From Paralvinella palmiformis (taxonomy: Eukaryota > Annelida > Polychaeta > Terebellida > Alvinellidae): a stretch of DNA of 64,000 bases. Positions 25,323 through 30,760 of this stretch are shown here, piece by piece. The translations under genes and the position numbers were made by a program. The number at the start of each line of letters is the position of its first letter. Within the stretch, counting starts at the first letter, position 1. The stretch spans positions 78,476-142,475 of the forward strand of contig JAODUP010000958.1 of assembly GCA_025642065.1 (NCBI GenBank), written 5' to 3'. The notes beneath the pieces were generated by a model. That model was not told the origin of the DNA. It saw only the letters and a list, made by a program, of their open reading frames with translations, and searched no databases.

Positions 25323-26535
25323 CATGCACACACCAATAAGTACGTTTATCTGTATCTTAATACCCGTTTCACTTGAGAATCCTTCTGTTTCACTAGTTGA
25401 TATTTTGCCTTTCCTGTATTTTTCCTTTGCCTGAAGATGTAAAAGGCATCTATTTACTTAAACCGCATTTGTCACTAATTCGATCAGGTGTCAGTCCATC
25501 AGTAACGTGATTTAGTTATTTTGTCCCGTTATTAGTAATGATAATAAAGGAGTTAAATTAGACGGTAGTAATGATGATGATGATGATGATGACGATGATG
25601 ATGATGATGACGATGATGATGATGATGACGATGATAACGATGATGGCAACGATGATGATGATGATTATGATGATGATTGTGGTGGTGATGGTGGCGGGGC
25701 TGTTGTTAAGATCCCGATGACGATGATAACGTATTGGCTTTAATTTCACGTATGCCTTTGTATCCGTGCGCCAGCTCGGATCCGGAATGCTGTTGTTATG
25801 AGGTGTCGAGCAGGTACTGTTTCGTCTCACCTCTCTCTGAACGGGGAATATAACGCATTTTTCATTCAGAAGTGGGTTATGAAGTAATTCAAACAGAAGT
25901 TGTGCATTGGCCTCCTTCTGGATATCGGATTCATTCATGGCGGAATCCCACTTTCTAATATCGGATTCTATTGTTGTACGCAGTTCGCCAACATCCCTCC
26001 TGATTATGAACTCCTGCATCGGGAGATATTACGACAGAAGCGCCTTACGTCATATATTCGATATAATCAATCATTAAAATTCGAATTCACCATAAGTTAT
26101 AATCAGTAATCAGTTATTGTTTCAAAATCCGAGGCGTATTAATATAACATACCTGTATGTTTCTATCGTCACGTACACGCCCGTCTGTAACTCTCGGCAT
26201 AAAGAATCGTTTTGGTTTTAACACGGGGTTCGTTAGAAGATCATGGAACAGAACGATTTCTGCCTGTTTATATACACGAAACTCGGAAACATCGAGCGGA
26301 CTACGTACTCCTATGGCAGCTTTTATGTCGAGAAACGCAGAGGCTATATTTGGATGAAGTCTGTATTCCTATATTAGCAGAAAGAACGGCGCGTCGAATC
26401 GGTTTTAAACGTAACGTTATATTTACCAGATATCCTATGTCTTATTTATGTATTTATTTTCTTATAACATACCACGTGATCCTCTTCCTCCAGGGCAACT
26501 CTGGTTACACCGCCCTGTGCCATTATTGATAATCC
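6501..26535 (-). CDS. HELZ2: HELZ2-like zinc-finger / helicase / RNB exonuclease / helicase protein, 28 coding exons
   Basis: Exons on the minus strand: 26535-26473 (ATG at 26523), 26368-26153, 26013-25831, 25430-25364, 24975-24515, 24283-23602, 23509-23224, 22933-22726, 22192-22085, 20771-20467, 20326-20108, 20008-19881, 18988-18895, 18764-18579, 18482-18288, 18159-17743, 17637-17277, 17134-17059, 16959-14310, 14120-13005, 12844-12756, 12523-12251, 11890-11499, 11251-11042, 10895-10671, 8657-8504, 7380-7213, 6628-6501. All introns are GT/AG, phases agree at every junction, and the total is 9,648 nt. The domain order matches vertebrate HELZ2, an RNA helicase/exoribonuclease and nuclear-receptor coactivator induced by interferon. 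It is longer than human HELZ2 (about 2,650 residues). No frameshift or internal stop was found. Less certain ends are exon 4, the 5' end of exon 5, and the exon 12/13 junction. Confidence 0.9.
6718..6852 (-). mobile_element. tRNA-derived SINE copy (intron 27)
   Basis: On the minus strand it has the head 'cgtggcctaactggtagcgc', a degenerate B-box and the body 'gaagggtgtttcatccttc'. It ends in the 3' part 'gtggccgtaaaaca'. It is the first of about a dozen copies of one family in this window. Confidence 0.75.
6990..7165 (-). mobile_element. tRNA-derived SINE copy, near full length (intron 27)
   Basis: It carries the complete family layout: tRNA-like head with B-box 'gttcgaatc', the body 'ggaggtcgctcggcccattta', then 'gtgcacaaaagtggccgtaaa', and an (ATC)n tail at its 3' end (near 6970-6990). 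It is inserted between exons 27 and 28 in the gene's orientation. Confidence 0.8.
7213..7380 (-). CDS. HELZ2: HELZ2-like exon 27: helicase core 2, motifs V and VI
   Basis: It begins RESDVVILSTVRS (motif V) after the acceptor 'gtgatatag', and ends HQINVALTRAKKGLIVIG (motif VI), with the Arg finger intact. A SINE lies in the intron just 3' of it. Confidence 0.92.
7690..8140. repeat. fragments of interspersed repeats in intron 26
   Basis: About 7712-7770 contains 'gttgtttaacgacac', a motif that recurs in molluscan interspersed repeats. About 8048-8095 contains the L2/SINE-type tail 'tatatagcgcc...ggtataaagcac' after an ATT-rich stretch. Both are short and degraded. Confidence 0.4.
8504..8657 (-). 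CDS. HELZ2: HELZ2-like exon 26: helicase core 2, RecA2 strand
   Basis: It reads VRIAFNLVNNRNVRAKDILI, then LSQYRAQCDKI and VSTVVAAQ, with the Gly of motif V split across the junction (cag g|gtaagc). SQYRAQ is the typical pre-motif V segment. It joins exon 25 in phase 0. Confidence 0.9.
9061..9235 (-). mobile_element. tRNA-derived SINE copy (intron 25)
   Basis: Same family as 6990-7165. The 3' part is at 9061 (gttttacggctacttttgtg) and the tRNA-like head at about 9180-9233. Confidence 0.75.
9276..9370 (-). mobile_element. truncated SINE head (intron 25)
   Basis: Only the tRNA-like half of the family is recognisable, with 'cggtctaagtggtagcgcgg' on the minus strand. It lies head to head with the next copy. 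Confidence 0.6.
9509..9692 (+). mobile_element. tRNA-derived SINE copy, near full length, antisense to the gene
   Basis: It starts 'gggcgcctccgtggtctag' with the A-box-like 'tggtctagttgg' and the B-box-like 'gagttcgaatc'. It runs through the family body to 'gtgcacaaagatggccgtaa' and a short 'atcaattatcac' tail. Confidence 0.82.
10671..10895 (-). CDS. HELZ2: HELZ2-like exon 25: helicase core 2, motif IV region
   Basis: Seventy-five codons, phase 0 at both ends. It starts HEAIAAFPSQHFYNNRL, joining QYRM of exon 24. It then has RPICFVHIVGKEE, EGSENSKSN and MEEVVAA, as in the RecA2 domain of UPF1-like helicases. The correct frame overlaps a longer open frame that is only a shadow. The donor is gcg|gtacgt. 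Confidence 0.88.
11042..11890 (-). CDS. HELZ2: HELZ2-like exons 23-24: helicase core 2, motifs II and III
   Basis: Exon 23 (11890-11499) covers the inserted 1B/1C region (YLSRMGHDCPLIVRIYG, later KCAVIKRKEVILCTCHTSGS). Exon 24 (11251-11042) begins LIIDENGMCTEPQSMVPI (motif II with DENG rather than DEAA or DEAG). It continues with VILIGDHKQLQP (motif III) and ends QYRM, the start of motif IV. DE in motif II is intact. The exon 23 donor (cag|gttttc) is weak, but phase and homology both support it. Confidence 0.87.
12251..12844 (-). CDS. HELZ2: HELZ2-like exons 21-22: start of helicase core 2 with Walker A
   Basis: Exon 21 (12844-12756, 89 nt) reads RENEALNHMRNNEMELLEAI. Exon 22 (12523-12251) reads LPKPNRAQTEAIASAL, then Walker A LIQGPPGTGKTVTGV, and motif Ia LLICGPSNDSVDVI. 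GPPGTGKT is the canonical UPF1 P-loop, in contrast to GPFGTGKT in helicase 1. The junction PPF|D needs no extra exon, although there is a short open segment in between. Confidence 0.88.
13005..14120 (-). CDS. HELZ2: HELZ2-like exon 20: post-RNB linker domain
   Basis: About 372 residues between the RNB domain and the second helicase. It starts HLGYKSLRSVERRVKVRYL after an acceptor (aatgtttcag). It has an alternating beta/alpha pattern, a Lys/Glu helix, and a Cys/Asp/Asn-rich acidic loop (DDDNESICKVCNN). It ends EIIPQFYPS with the next Arg codon split into exon 21. By position it corresponds to the RNB C-terminal and linker region of HELZ2. No catalytic motif is expected or seen. Confidence 0.85.
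14176..14281. repeat. (CT)n(TA)n(GT)n compound microsatellite in intron 19
   Basis: A compound tract between exons 19 and 20. A similar (TA)n tract sits at 17013-17046 in intron 18. Both create spurious open frames. Confidence 0.95.
14310..16959 (-). CDS. HELZ2: HELZ2-like exon 19: end of helicase 1 and the RNB exoribonuclease domain
   Basis: A single 2,650-nt exon of about 883 codons. It opens with motif V (QEFKAVFISTVRT) and motif VI (LLNTVLTRTKFYVGVVG), where the usual Ala of TRAK is Thr. After an acidic linker comes a cold-shock-like beta barrel (VVGILRRYISLRYRRFVCTV). The RNB domain follows, with IDPGDSKDLDDAL carrying the four metal-binding aspartates of RNase II/Dis3 enzymes. HFTSPIRRYIDIVVHR near the end carries the conserved Arg that positions the phosphate. 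These enzymes digest single-stranded RNA from the 3' end. The exon is far longer than its neighbours, as if this part came from an intron-poor source, but that is speculation. Confidence 0.92.
17059..18159 (-). CDS. HELZ2: HELZ2-like exons 16-18: helicase core 1, motifs II to IV
   Basis: Exon 16 (18159-17743) contains motif Ia (SNSAADLYIERYF), motif II (IIIDEAAQALQ) and motif III (VVLAGDHKQM). Exon 17 (17637-17277) contains the NYRTTEEIL motif IV region and the start of RecA-like domain 2 (DIGIVATERAQ). Exon 18 (17134-17059) supplies VDAIRVALRRC and MAVQ, whose split Gly codon leads into motif V in exon 19. DEAA is the usual Walker B of UPF1-type enzymes, which unwind RNA 5' to 3'. No catalytic residue is missing. 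Confidence 0.88.
18288..18988 (-). CDS. HELZ2: HELZ2-like exons 13-15: start of helicase core 1 with Walker A
   Basis: Exon 13 (18988-18895, or from 19000) reads ERVVYEGLILTREYF and ends at a donor (aaaag|gtaaac). Exon 14 is 18764-18579. Exon 15 (18482-18288) carries LNEQQERVVNSIL (Q motif region), Walker A IVYGPFGTGKTETLAL, and motif Ia ending ICTHSN, where the codon splits and continues as SAAD in exon 16. GPFGTGKT is a Walker A variant typical of the HELZ/MOV10 branch of UPF1-like SF1 helicases. The P-loop Lys and Thr are intact. Confidence 0.85.
19089..19190. repeat. CA/CCC/CT/TA compound microsatellite in intron 12
   Basis: A compound simple repeat in the intron between exons 12 and 13. 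The rest of this intron (19000-19880) shows no exon or transposon. Confidence 0.9.
19881..22192 (-). CDS. HELZ2: HELZ2-like exons 9-12: pre-helicase beta-rich domain
   Basis: Exons 22192-22085, 20771-20467, 20326-20108 and 20008-19881. Exons 9-10 read WSFQVKAD, later VHFKAEVFGSFAQTVVFDFG and then QRPVIARQLYIDI. This is the MOV10/HELZ-type beta domain (FGxxxQxvvFDFGxxPvl...v.v) that precedes the helicase core. Exon 11 carries YQPPRSIDA and a helical stretch. Exon 12 reads YIDGDCFVNAPEGQMFAWLD. The intron between exons 9 and 10 holds an L2 LINE relic and a minisatellite. The exon 12 donor (cgg|gtaacg) was chosen for phase. Confidence 0.75.
20866..20940 (+). mobile_element. tRNA-like SINE head (intron 9)
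   Basis: An A-box-like 'ggcgtaattggtagcgcg' and a B-box-like 'gggattcaaacccc' are spaced as in a tRNA. The rest of the SINE body is not present. It is not folded like a functional tRNA. Confidence 0.55.
21160..21571 (-). mobile_element. 3' end of an L2-type non-LTR retrotransposon (intron 9)
   Basis: The minus-strand open frame 21571-21305 reads GTSAFSVAVPTLWNSLPKHV, then SLRHHLNTHLFRLAYPS and a stop. This is the typical C-terminal end of L2/CR1-group LINE ORF2. The 3' UTR ends 'ggcgctatagaagtatttatt' followed by (ATT)n at 21165-21175, the L2 tail. It is truncated and lies in the gene's own orientation within an intron. Confidence 0.8.
21562..21650 (+). mobile_element. 3' half of the tRNA-derived SINE with (ATC)n tail
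   Basis: It carries the 'ggcccatttagcctaccatg' family body, then 'gtgcacaaacatggccgcaaa' and an (ATC)n tail. It abuts the LINE relic in opposite orientation. Confidence 0.7.
21656..21797. repeat. minisatellite, about 28-bp unit, 5 copies
   Basis: Repeats of 'cagcgtactagccaatgtg' plus 'tgtcactа'-like spacer sequence, with a few mismatches between units. It follows directly on the SINE tail. Confidence 0.85.
22225..22713. repeat. intron 8 microsatellites and a SINE tail
   Basis: (TA)n at 22232-22274, (GT)n/(TA)n at 22564-22645, and a short SINE 3' end (gcctaccatgtgcacaaaag) at 22650-22712. No exon. Confidence 0.8.
22726..23509 (-). CDS. HELZ2: HELZ2-like exons 7-8: C2H2 and second CCCH zinc fingers
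   Basis: Exon 7 (23509-23224) holds a U1-type C2H2 finger (CQFCGVGC...HCASKKH). The second CCCH finger is split by the intron: YRLCPR at the end of exon 7, and CNWSDC...CPNAHSEEELDEW in exon 8 (22933-22726). A very basic helix (KKRRRHKWEKRRQ) follows. The C2H2 finger between two CCCH fingers matches the N-terminal zinc-finger cluster of HELZ2. Intron phases agree (CG|G at the 23224/22933 junction). Confidence 0.82.
23602..24283 (-). CDS. HELZ2: HELZ2-like exon 6: Gln-rich region and first CCCH zinc finger
   Basis: The first 120 residues are extremely Gln/His-rich (runs of CAA/CAG codons). Then come a Cys/Trp patch (CGLCWKNG...GYCAAPRSCHQW) and a CCCH finger (CKNVKTRGEC, CIYGRC, SFAH) followed by SEAELRVW. 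HELZ and HELZ2 proteins carry CCCH fingers with a trailing 'HS.EEL..W' helix in this place, where they contact RNA. The exon begins in phase 0 after 'ttatgctag' and ends with a good donor (aatg|gtagat). Confidence 0.8.
24285..24460. repeat. CA-rich microsatellite in intron 5
   Basis: An interrupted (CA)n tract, mainly 24331-24423, between exons 5 and 6. Confidence 0.9.
24515..24975 (-). CDS. HELZ2: HELZ2-like exon 5: disordered acidic/basic linker
   Basis: About 150 residues of low-complexity, probably unstructured sequence: Ser/Gln/Pro-rich first, then acidic (DDEDDDSDDITDD), then strongly basic (KKGKTPRKDNKRK) and Gly-rich. The basic part may bind RNA or act as a nuclear signal; this is inference. 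The 3' end uses a donor (gaa|gtcagt) in phase 0. Two acceptors are possible: 24975 (phase-compatible with exon 4) and 24959 (closer to a usual position, but one base out of phase). Confidence 0.65.
24978..25320. repeat. intron 4: microsatellites flanking a SINE
   Basis: (CA)/(CGCA) and (TA)n tracts at 24985-25078. A minus-strand copy of the tRNA-derived SINE follows at about 25080-25245 (B-box 'gttcgaattt' on the minus strand, head 'ccatggtataacagcagcc'). Then come (CA)n and (TA)n at 25243-25320. Confidence 0.85.
25364..26535 (-). CDS. HELZ2: HELZ2-like exons 1-4: start codon and N-terminal duplicated motif
   Basis: Exon 1 (26535-26473) follows an acceptor (tttcacag), so an untranslated exon probably lies upstream. 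The first ATG (26523-26521) reads MAQGGVTRV and is in phase with everything after it. Exon 2 (26368-26153) and exon 3 (26013-25831) share a helical motif, LFHDLLTNPVL in one and LFELLHNPLL in the other, each followed by a Phe/Pro-rich strand. This suggests an internal duplication. Exon 4 (25430-25364) is short, Lys/Ser-rich and weakly supported. It ends with one leftover base, which fits exon 5 only if that begins at 24975. Confidence 0.7.
25562..25740. repeat. (GATGAT/GATGAC)n trinucleotide tract in intron 3
   Basis: A long imperfect (GAT)n/(GAC)n array. It lets a minus-strand frame run on as poly-Ile after exon 3, but the good donor (gag|gtgaga) at 25830 ends the exon first. Confidence 0.93.
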
Positions 26536-26575
26536 CTGTGAAATGAGTAATATTGATGTGGGCGTAAATTCTTAC

Positions 26576-26687
26576 TCGTACACACACACGCGCCCGTACA
26601 CACACACAACACGCACGCACGCACACAAACACGCACGCACGCACACAGATAGGCACGCACACGCGCGCGCACGCACGCACGCGCGCG

Positions 26688-26736
<49 letters not shown>
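26576..26736. repeat. CA/CGCA/TA compound microsatellite upstream of the start codon
   Basis: A large simple-sequence tract just 5' of the first coding exon. Its (CG) parts can form Z-DNA. It probably lies in the first intron, because exon 1 begins with an acceptor. Confidence 0.9.
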
Positions 26737-26738
<2 letters not shown>

Positions 26739-26944
26739 TAAGGGGTGTATGTGATGAAACGTAGGCCCTCGGCTCGATCTAATCTGATGTTGAATACCCA
26801 GTCAGATCCATTCACCGATAGGTATATATTGGGAAATATCTAATGTGTCAACATTTTGAGTAACAGTGGGCGAAATTACAGTAATGATAGGACCCTCTCA
26901 GTACCCTCTTACTGATAGATTATTCCGGATTCACGTCTGGGTTT

Positions 26945-27220
26945 ATACGCACAAATATAGCTTTTATCAAATAATCCATAGCCATCAAATCCAAATAAAT
27001 GAACATTTGAAAATCCATGATGGCGGCCACCTTTTCCAAGATAGTGGCCACTTTTACCACGAAACTTCTTTTTACATAACTTTGCATGTAATCATTCGAT
27101 TTGAGTAATCTTGGTGTTTATTTGTATGTTTTTAAGCATGCTGAAGCCATTTATGGTTTCCTAAATCCTCTTCGGTATACTATTAATTTAGCTTTAGCCA
27201 TTTTAAACACAATCCTAAAG
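26945..27220. repeat. left inverted end of the 27-kb element
   Basis: This segment matches, in inverted orientation, about 30400-30690. For example 'atgaacatttgaaaatcc' here pairs with 'gattttcaaatgttcat' near 30582. It also matches, in direct orientation, the 3' end of the second copy at 45800-46070. It includes the 'gatggcggccacctttt' and 'aaatgctgaagccat'-like motifs. The match is diverged, so exact limits are not fixed. Confidence 0.65.
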
Positions 27221-27511
27221 ATGACAGTCATTAGGTATGCAGGTACATGTAGATCAGGCCACACATCACCGACACATACTCTGCTCCGCGCAGTGTTTTC
27301 AATTTAAACTACGACCAACGATATTCACAGGCCATGCGTCAGTGATGTTGTGTATGTTCTATATATAGCCATATACATATATATTTCAATTGCTAAACAT
27401 ACATATTATTTGAATCCTACCAACCTGTTGGTGTGTGGTTATATGTTATTAACTCAAAACAACCCCTGTTTTATCAGAGTTTGAGCAATACATCCTACTG
27501 AAGAACTAACC

Positions 27512-30357
27512 ATGGATCCTATATCCATCATCAAACGTAAGAGACCACCGACAGACTCAAATAAGCCATGTTGTTTCTTCTGTCGCAGCCAAATAGGCGA
27601 TATCCGCACAACATCAACAGCTGGAAAGCCTAGGATAAAGATTGCTGGTTGGTGACAATAAAATTGAGGAGAAATGGTTTATCAACAGTGGTGACAAAAG
27701 ACAGAACGTACGTGGCAAATATATGGCCTGTTTTGCTTCGTCTATACATGATGAGGATAAGTCAGTTTCTTCCTGGGGAGCAATGAACGAAGCCACCAGT
27801 GTCACCCTCCTCCGCCCCTGTAACAACCACAGGGATGCTGCGCATTCACCAGGCACTAACAGGTGACAATGATACACTCAATGCAGTAATCAATCGCTTT
27901 ATGGCCATTTCACACTACATGCGCCAGAAACACACGACCATTGCTGTTAAACAACCACTGTACGGCAGGGGCAAGGAAATGGTGTGGGCAAATCCCAAGT
28001 TTGAAAGAGTAATCGTTCTCATGGGAGGACTCCACATCTGCTTCCACTTCCTCAAACGCATTGGCCAACACATGAACAGTTCAGAACTGGATGGCCTATG
28101 AACTAAGGAAGGTGTATATTCAGCCAACACCACTCAGACCATGCTATATCATAAGGCCTACTATCGTGCTGTCAGAGGATAACATCTTATATAAGAAGTT
28201 CTCAATTTTCAAGTCATGGCTAGTTGAACATAGCATGATGTGGTAGTTGAAGAGATCGACCAAGGTGTGGGTCAGGTGTTGAAGAAGCACAACAACGTTG
28301 ACCACAGCGCAGCACTGCAATCAGCCAGCTGTCAGATGCACTTCGTAGTGAGGAAGTAGAGTCCCTCATGGAGGAGTATGACCAAGCGCAGTTTGACAAT
28401 CCAAACTTCATATTGTGGTCAACTTATATGAGTATGGTTCAGATCCTGCTGAATTTCATTAGAGCTGTGAGTGGAGGCATATGGATGCTACACCTAGAAG
28501 CATTCAATGCTGTGCTGCTTTGGCTCACAATATATTACCACACAAACTATGCACGATGAGAACCAGTTTACATCGCAGACAAGAGATTCCCCGAGAACAC
28601 AGCACCAGTGGTACATGCACAATTTCATGATGGAAACTTTGTAGTGGAGAGGACCAAAAGGTGATTCAACCAAGTCCATGATGATCAGGCAACTGAATGG
28701 ATCAACAGGACATAATGGCATCATCGGCATCATAAGAAATAAGCAAGCTATAGACAAGGTTTGTGTCACATGGTCAGAACGGCCGCGCATTTCACAATAA
28801 ACCAGGTTACTCTGTAATCCTGAAGAAGACGATGAGGAGACTGCTTTTTGCCATTCTGACAGTCTTCCATCTCGACCAAGTCGTGATGTTGATGCTGTGA
28901 AGAATCTTGCTACGCTATGATACACTAAACAAGCATCACTCAAAGGCTTTTGCTGATCTGTACAAAGCTAAAGTGTCTACTACACAGAATGTAGAGAAAA
29001 CAATTCAAACTGTCAGGAATGTTGTCGTCGCAGATCGAAAAGTAGAAATGAGATGTCTCCATTCCCACAATTATTAACAAAGCCCCGAGGAGGGATGAAT
29101 ATAACATCGAAGGCAGACTTGATCAGCATAATGATGACTGAACTTCACACTCCCTCTGATCTTGCAGATACTGAGATGAAGACCTGTGTGCTGACTGATG
29201 GGCATGAATCGATCCAGTCCCTTGGGAAGCCCCATGGATGACAACCATTGTGCGACCTAGCTGGTAGGTTAATTCAAATTGCAACACGTTACTTTGGAGA
29301 ACAGATAACCAGTTTGCTCGGTTTACAGGGTAAGACTCAATCTCGGCAATGTAATGATCAAAGATAGTGGGCAAACAGAAGCCAATTCGGAAGCTTATTG
29401 AAGGATGGCATATCCCACTCCCACGGGTATGGAACATTTTTATTGCCTAGATGAAAATAAGGCCGATATTTCCCGGTTCTTATCGGATTTTATCATGATA
29501 AAAGGCAAATATCTACTAGAACGATATGAGATGGTGACTGGGTGCAGATTCATCAATTCTATTGATGCAATGTCAACGATAAGAGATCAAACCAAGCTTT
29601 CAGGAAACCGTGAAGAAGCAGACACACGATCAATCCTGCATGCGCATGAAACACCTGACAGATGATATGAACGAATACTGGTCATCTGTAGAGACACAAT
29701 TGTTCTGCTGCTTCTGTTTAACTTCATACCTGGAGTTGAACTGTGGATGATTGCTTGGAAAGCCAAGAATCGGAAATGCTACTCAGTATATGAGGTATCT
29801 CAACAACTTACACTGCCTGTGAGGGACAACCTACTCAACTTTCATGCATTTATAGACTTTGACAATACTTCATCCTTCAGTGGTCAGGAGAAGAGCTCCT
29901 GCTGGAAAACATTCCAGAAGCACCCATTTCTTGTCCGTTGTCAGAGTTGGCCATGATGGAGAGCTCGTACCAGATGAGAAGTTTGTGTGTCACCTATATG
30001 GAACAGTGGAACAGCCAACCACCAACCATGCCAGACTGCAGCTGTTTTGGTTAGACCAAGAGGGGTCTGGAGATATTGCCTCCAACTAGAGATGTCCTGG
30101 AACTTCATGCAATACGTGCCAACTACCAGGCTTATATCTGGTTGCAAGTAAACAAAGAATACATAGATGTTCCACCCCCACGGCCTGGTAAAGGATGCAG
30201 AGTCTCTGACAGCAGTCTGGACAAGATTCCCCCTATCCCATATGCCTGCGTGGAACTGGTGCAAGACTGCCAGATGCTCCTGTTTCAAGATGACAATGCA
30301 ATGCACTGCAGCATGTGGATGTGATTTAGTTGGTTTCTGCAACCCACCTAGACAATA
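27512..30357 (+). pseudogene. decayed gene of the LTGCDT/EADTR family
   Basis: The ATG at 27512 opens a basic, Cys-rich N terminus (KPCCFFCRSQ) that hits a stop at about 27650. Pieces in shifting frames follow: NRFMAISHYMRQKH and GKEMVWANPKFERV (27880-28020), MGGLHICFHFLKRIGQHM (28020-28080), NFILWSTYMSMVQ (28400), FNQVHDDQATEW (28670), MNITSKADLISIM (29095), ADTEMKTCVLTDGHESIQSL (29165), NKADISRFLSDF (29455), EEADTRSILHAHE (29610), VYEVSQQLTLPVRDNLLNFH and DNTSSFSG (29780-29880), and a C-terminal Cys-containing tail ending near 30357. Many frameshifts and stops separate these. In related proteins the EADTR and LTGCDT blocks surround a DTDV motif, suggesting a nuclease-like or PIN-like fold, but no activity is claimed. 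Confidence 0.65.
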
Positions 30358-30399
30358 GACATATCTATGCTTTGTCTTTTCCTGCACCCTAGTTATATG

Positions 30400-30760
30400 T
30401 ACATAGAAAAGTTTGTTAAAATAGTTTCAAATATGATAATTATATATTTAAAAAGATTAAAAAGAGCATATGCAAAAACATACAAATAGACGCCAACATC
30501 ACTCAAATCCAATGAATCTCAGCAAAGGTATGTCCAAAAGTGCAAAACCGACAGCCATCTTGGAAAAAGTGGTCGCCATCTTTGATTTTCAAATGTTCAT
30601 TTATTTGGATTTGACGAATACCTCAAAATATGTTTGTGCCAATTATCACGTTTCTGCTGCAATTATAAACTACTTAGACAAATAAACTTTTACCTTGGAG
30701 ACATTTATGACCTTAAAAATTACCTTGAATCTCAAAATTGACAATGACATTATGGGAACT
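30400..30760. repeat. right inverted end of the 27-kb element
   Basis: It contains 'gccatcttggaaaaagtgg', 'atgttcatttatttggatttg' and, near the outer end, 'ttaccttggagacatttatg'. The same outer sequence recurs at 48655-48775 and, inverted, at 45735-45900. Confidence 0.65.

Larger units (their letters stand above)
26945..30760 (+). mobile_element. element with long inverted ends carrying a decayed LTGCDT/EADTR-family gene (copy 1)
   Basis: About 3.8 kb bounded by inverted repeats of about 270 bp (26945-27220 and 30400-30690). Between them lies a protein-coding gene relic on the plus strand (27512 to about 30357). A second copy in opposite orientation is at 45.7-48.8 kb. The layout fits a terminal-inverted-repeat DNA transposon. 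The encoded protein family is recurrent and multicopy in invertebrate genomes from memory, but I cannot place it in a named transposase superfamily. Confidence 0.6.

Noticed and set aside
25558..25740. Poly-Ile extension of exon 3
   Set aside because: It is the (GAT)n microsatellite read through after a strong donor at 25830.
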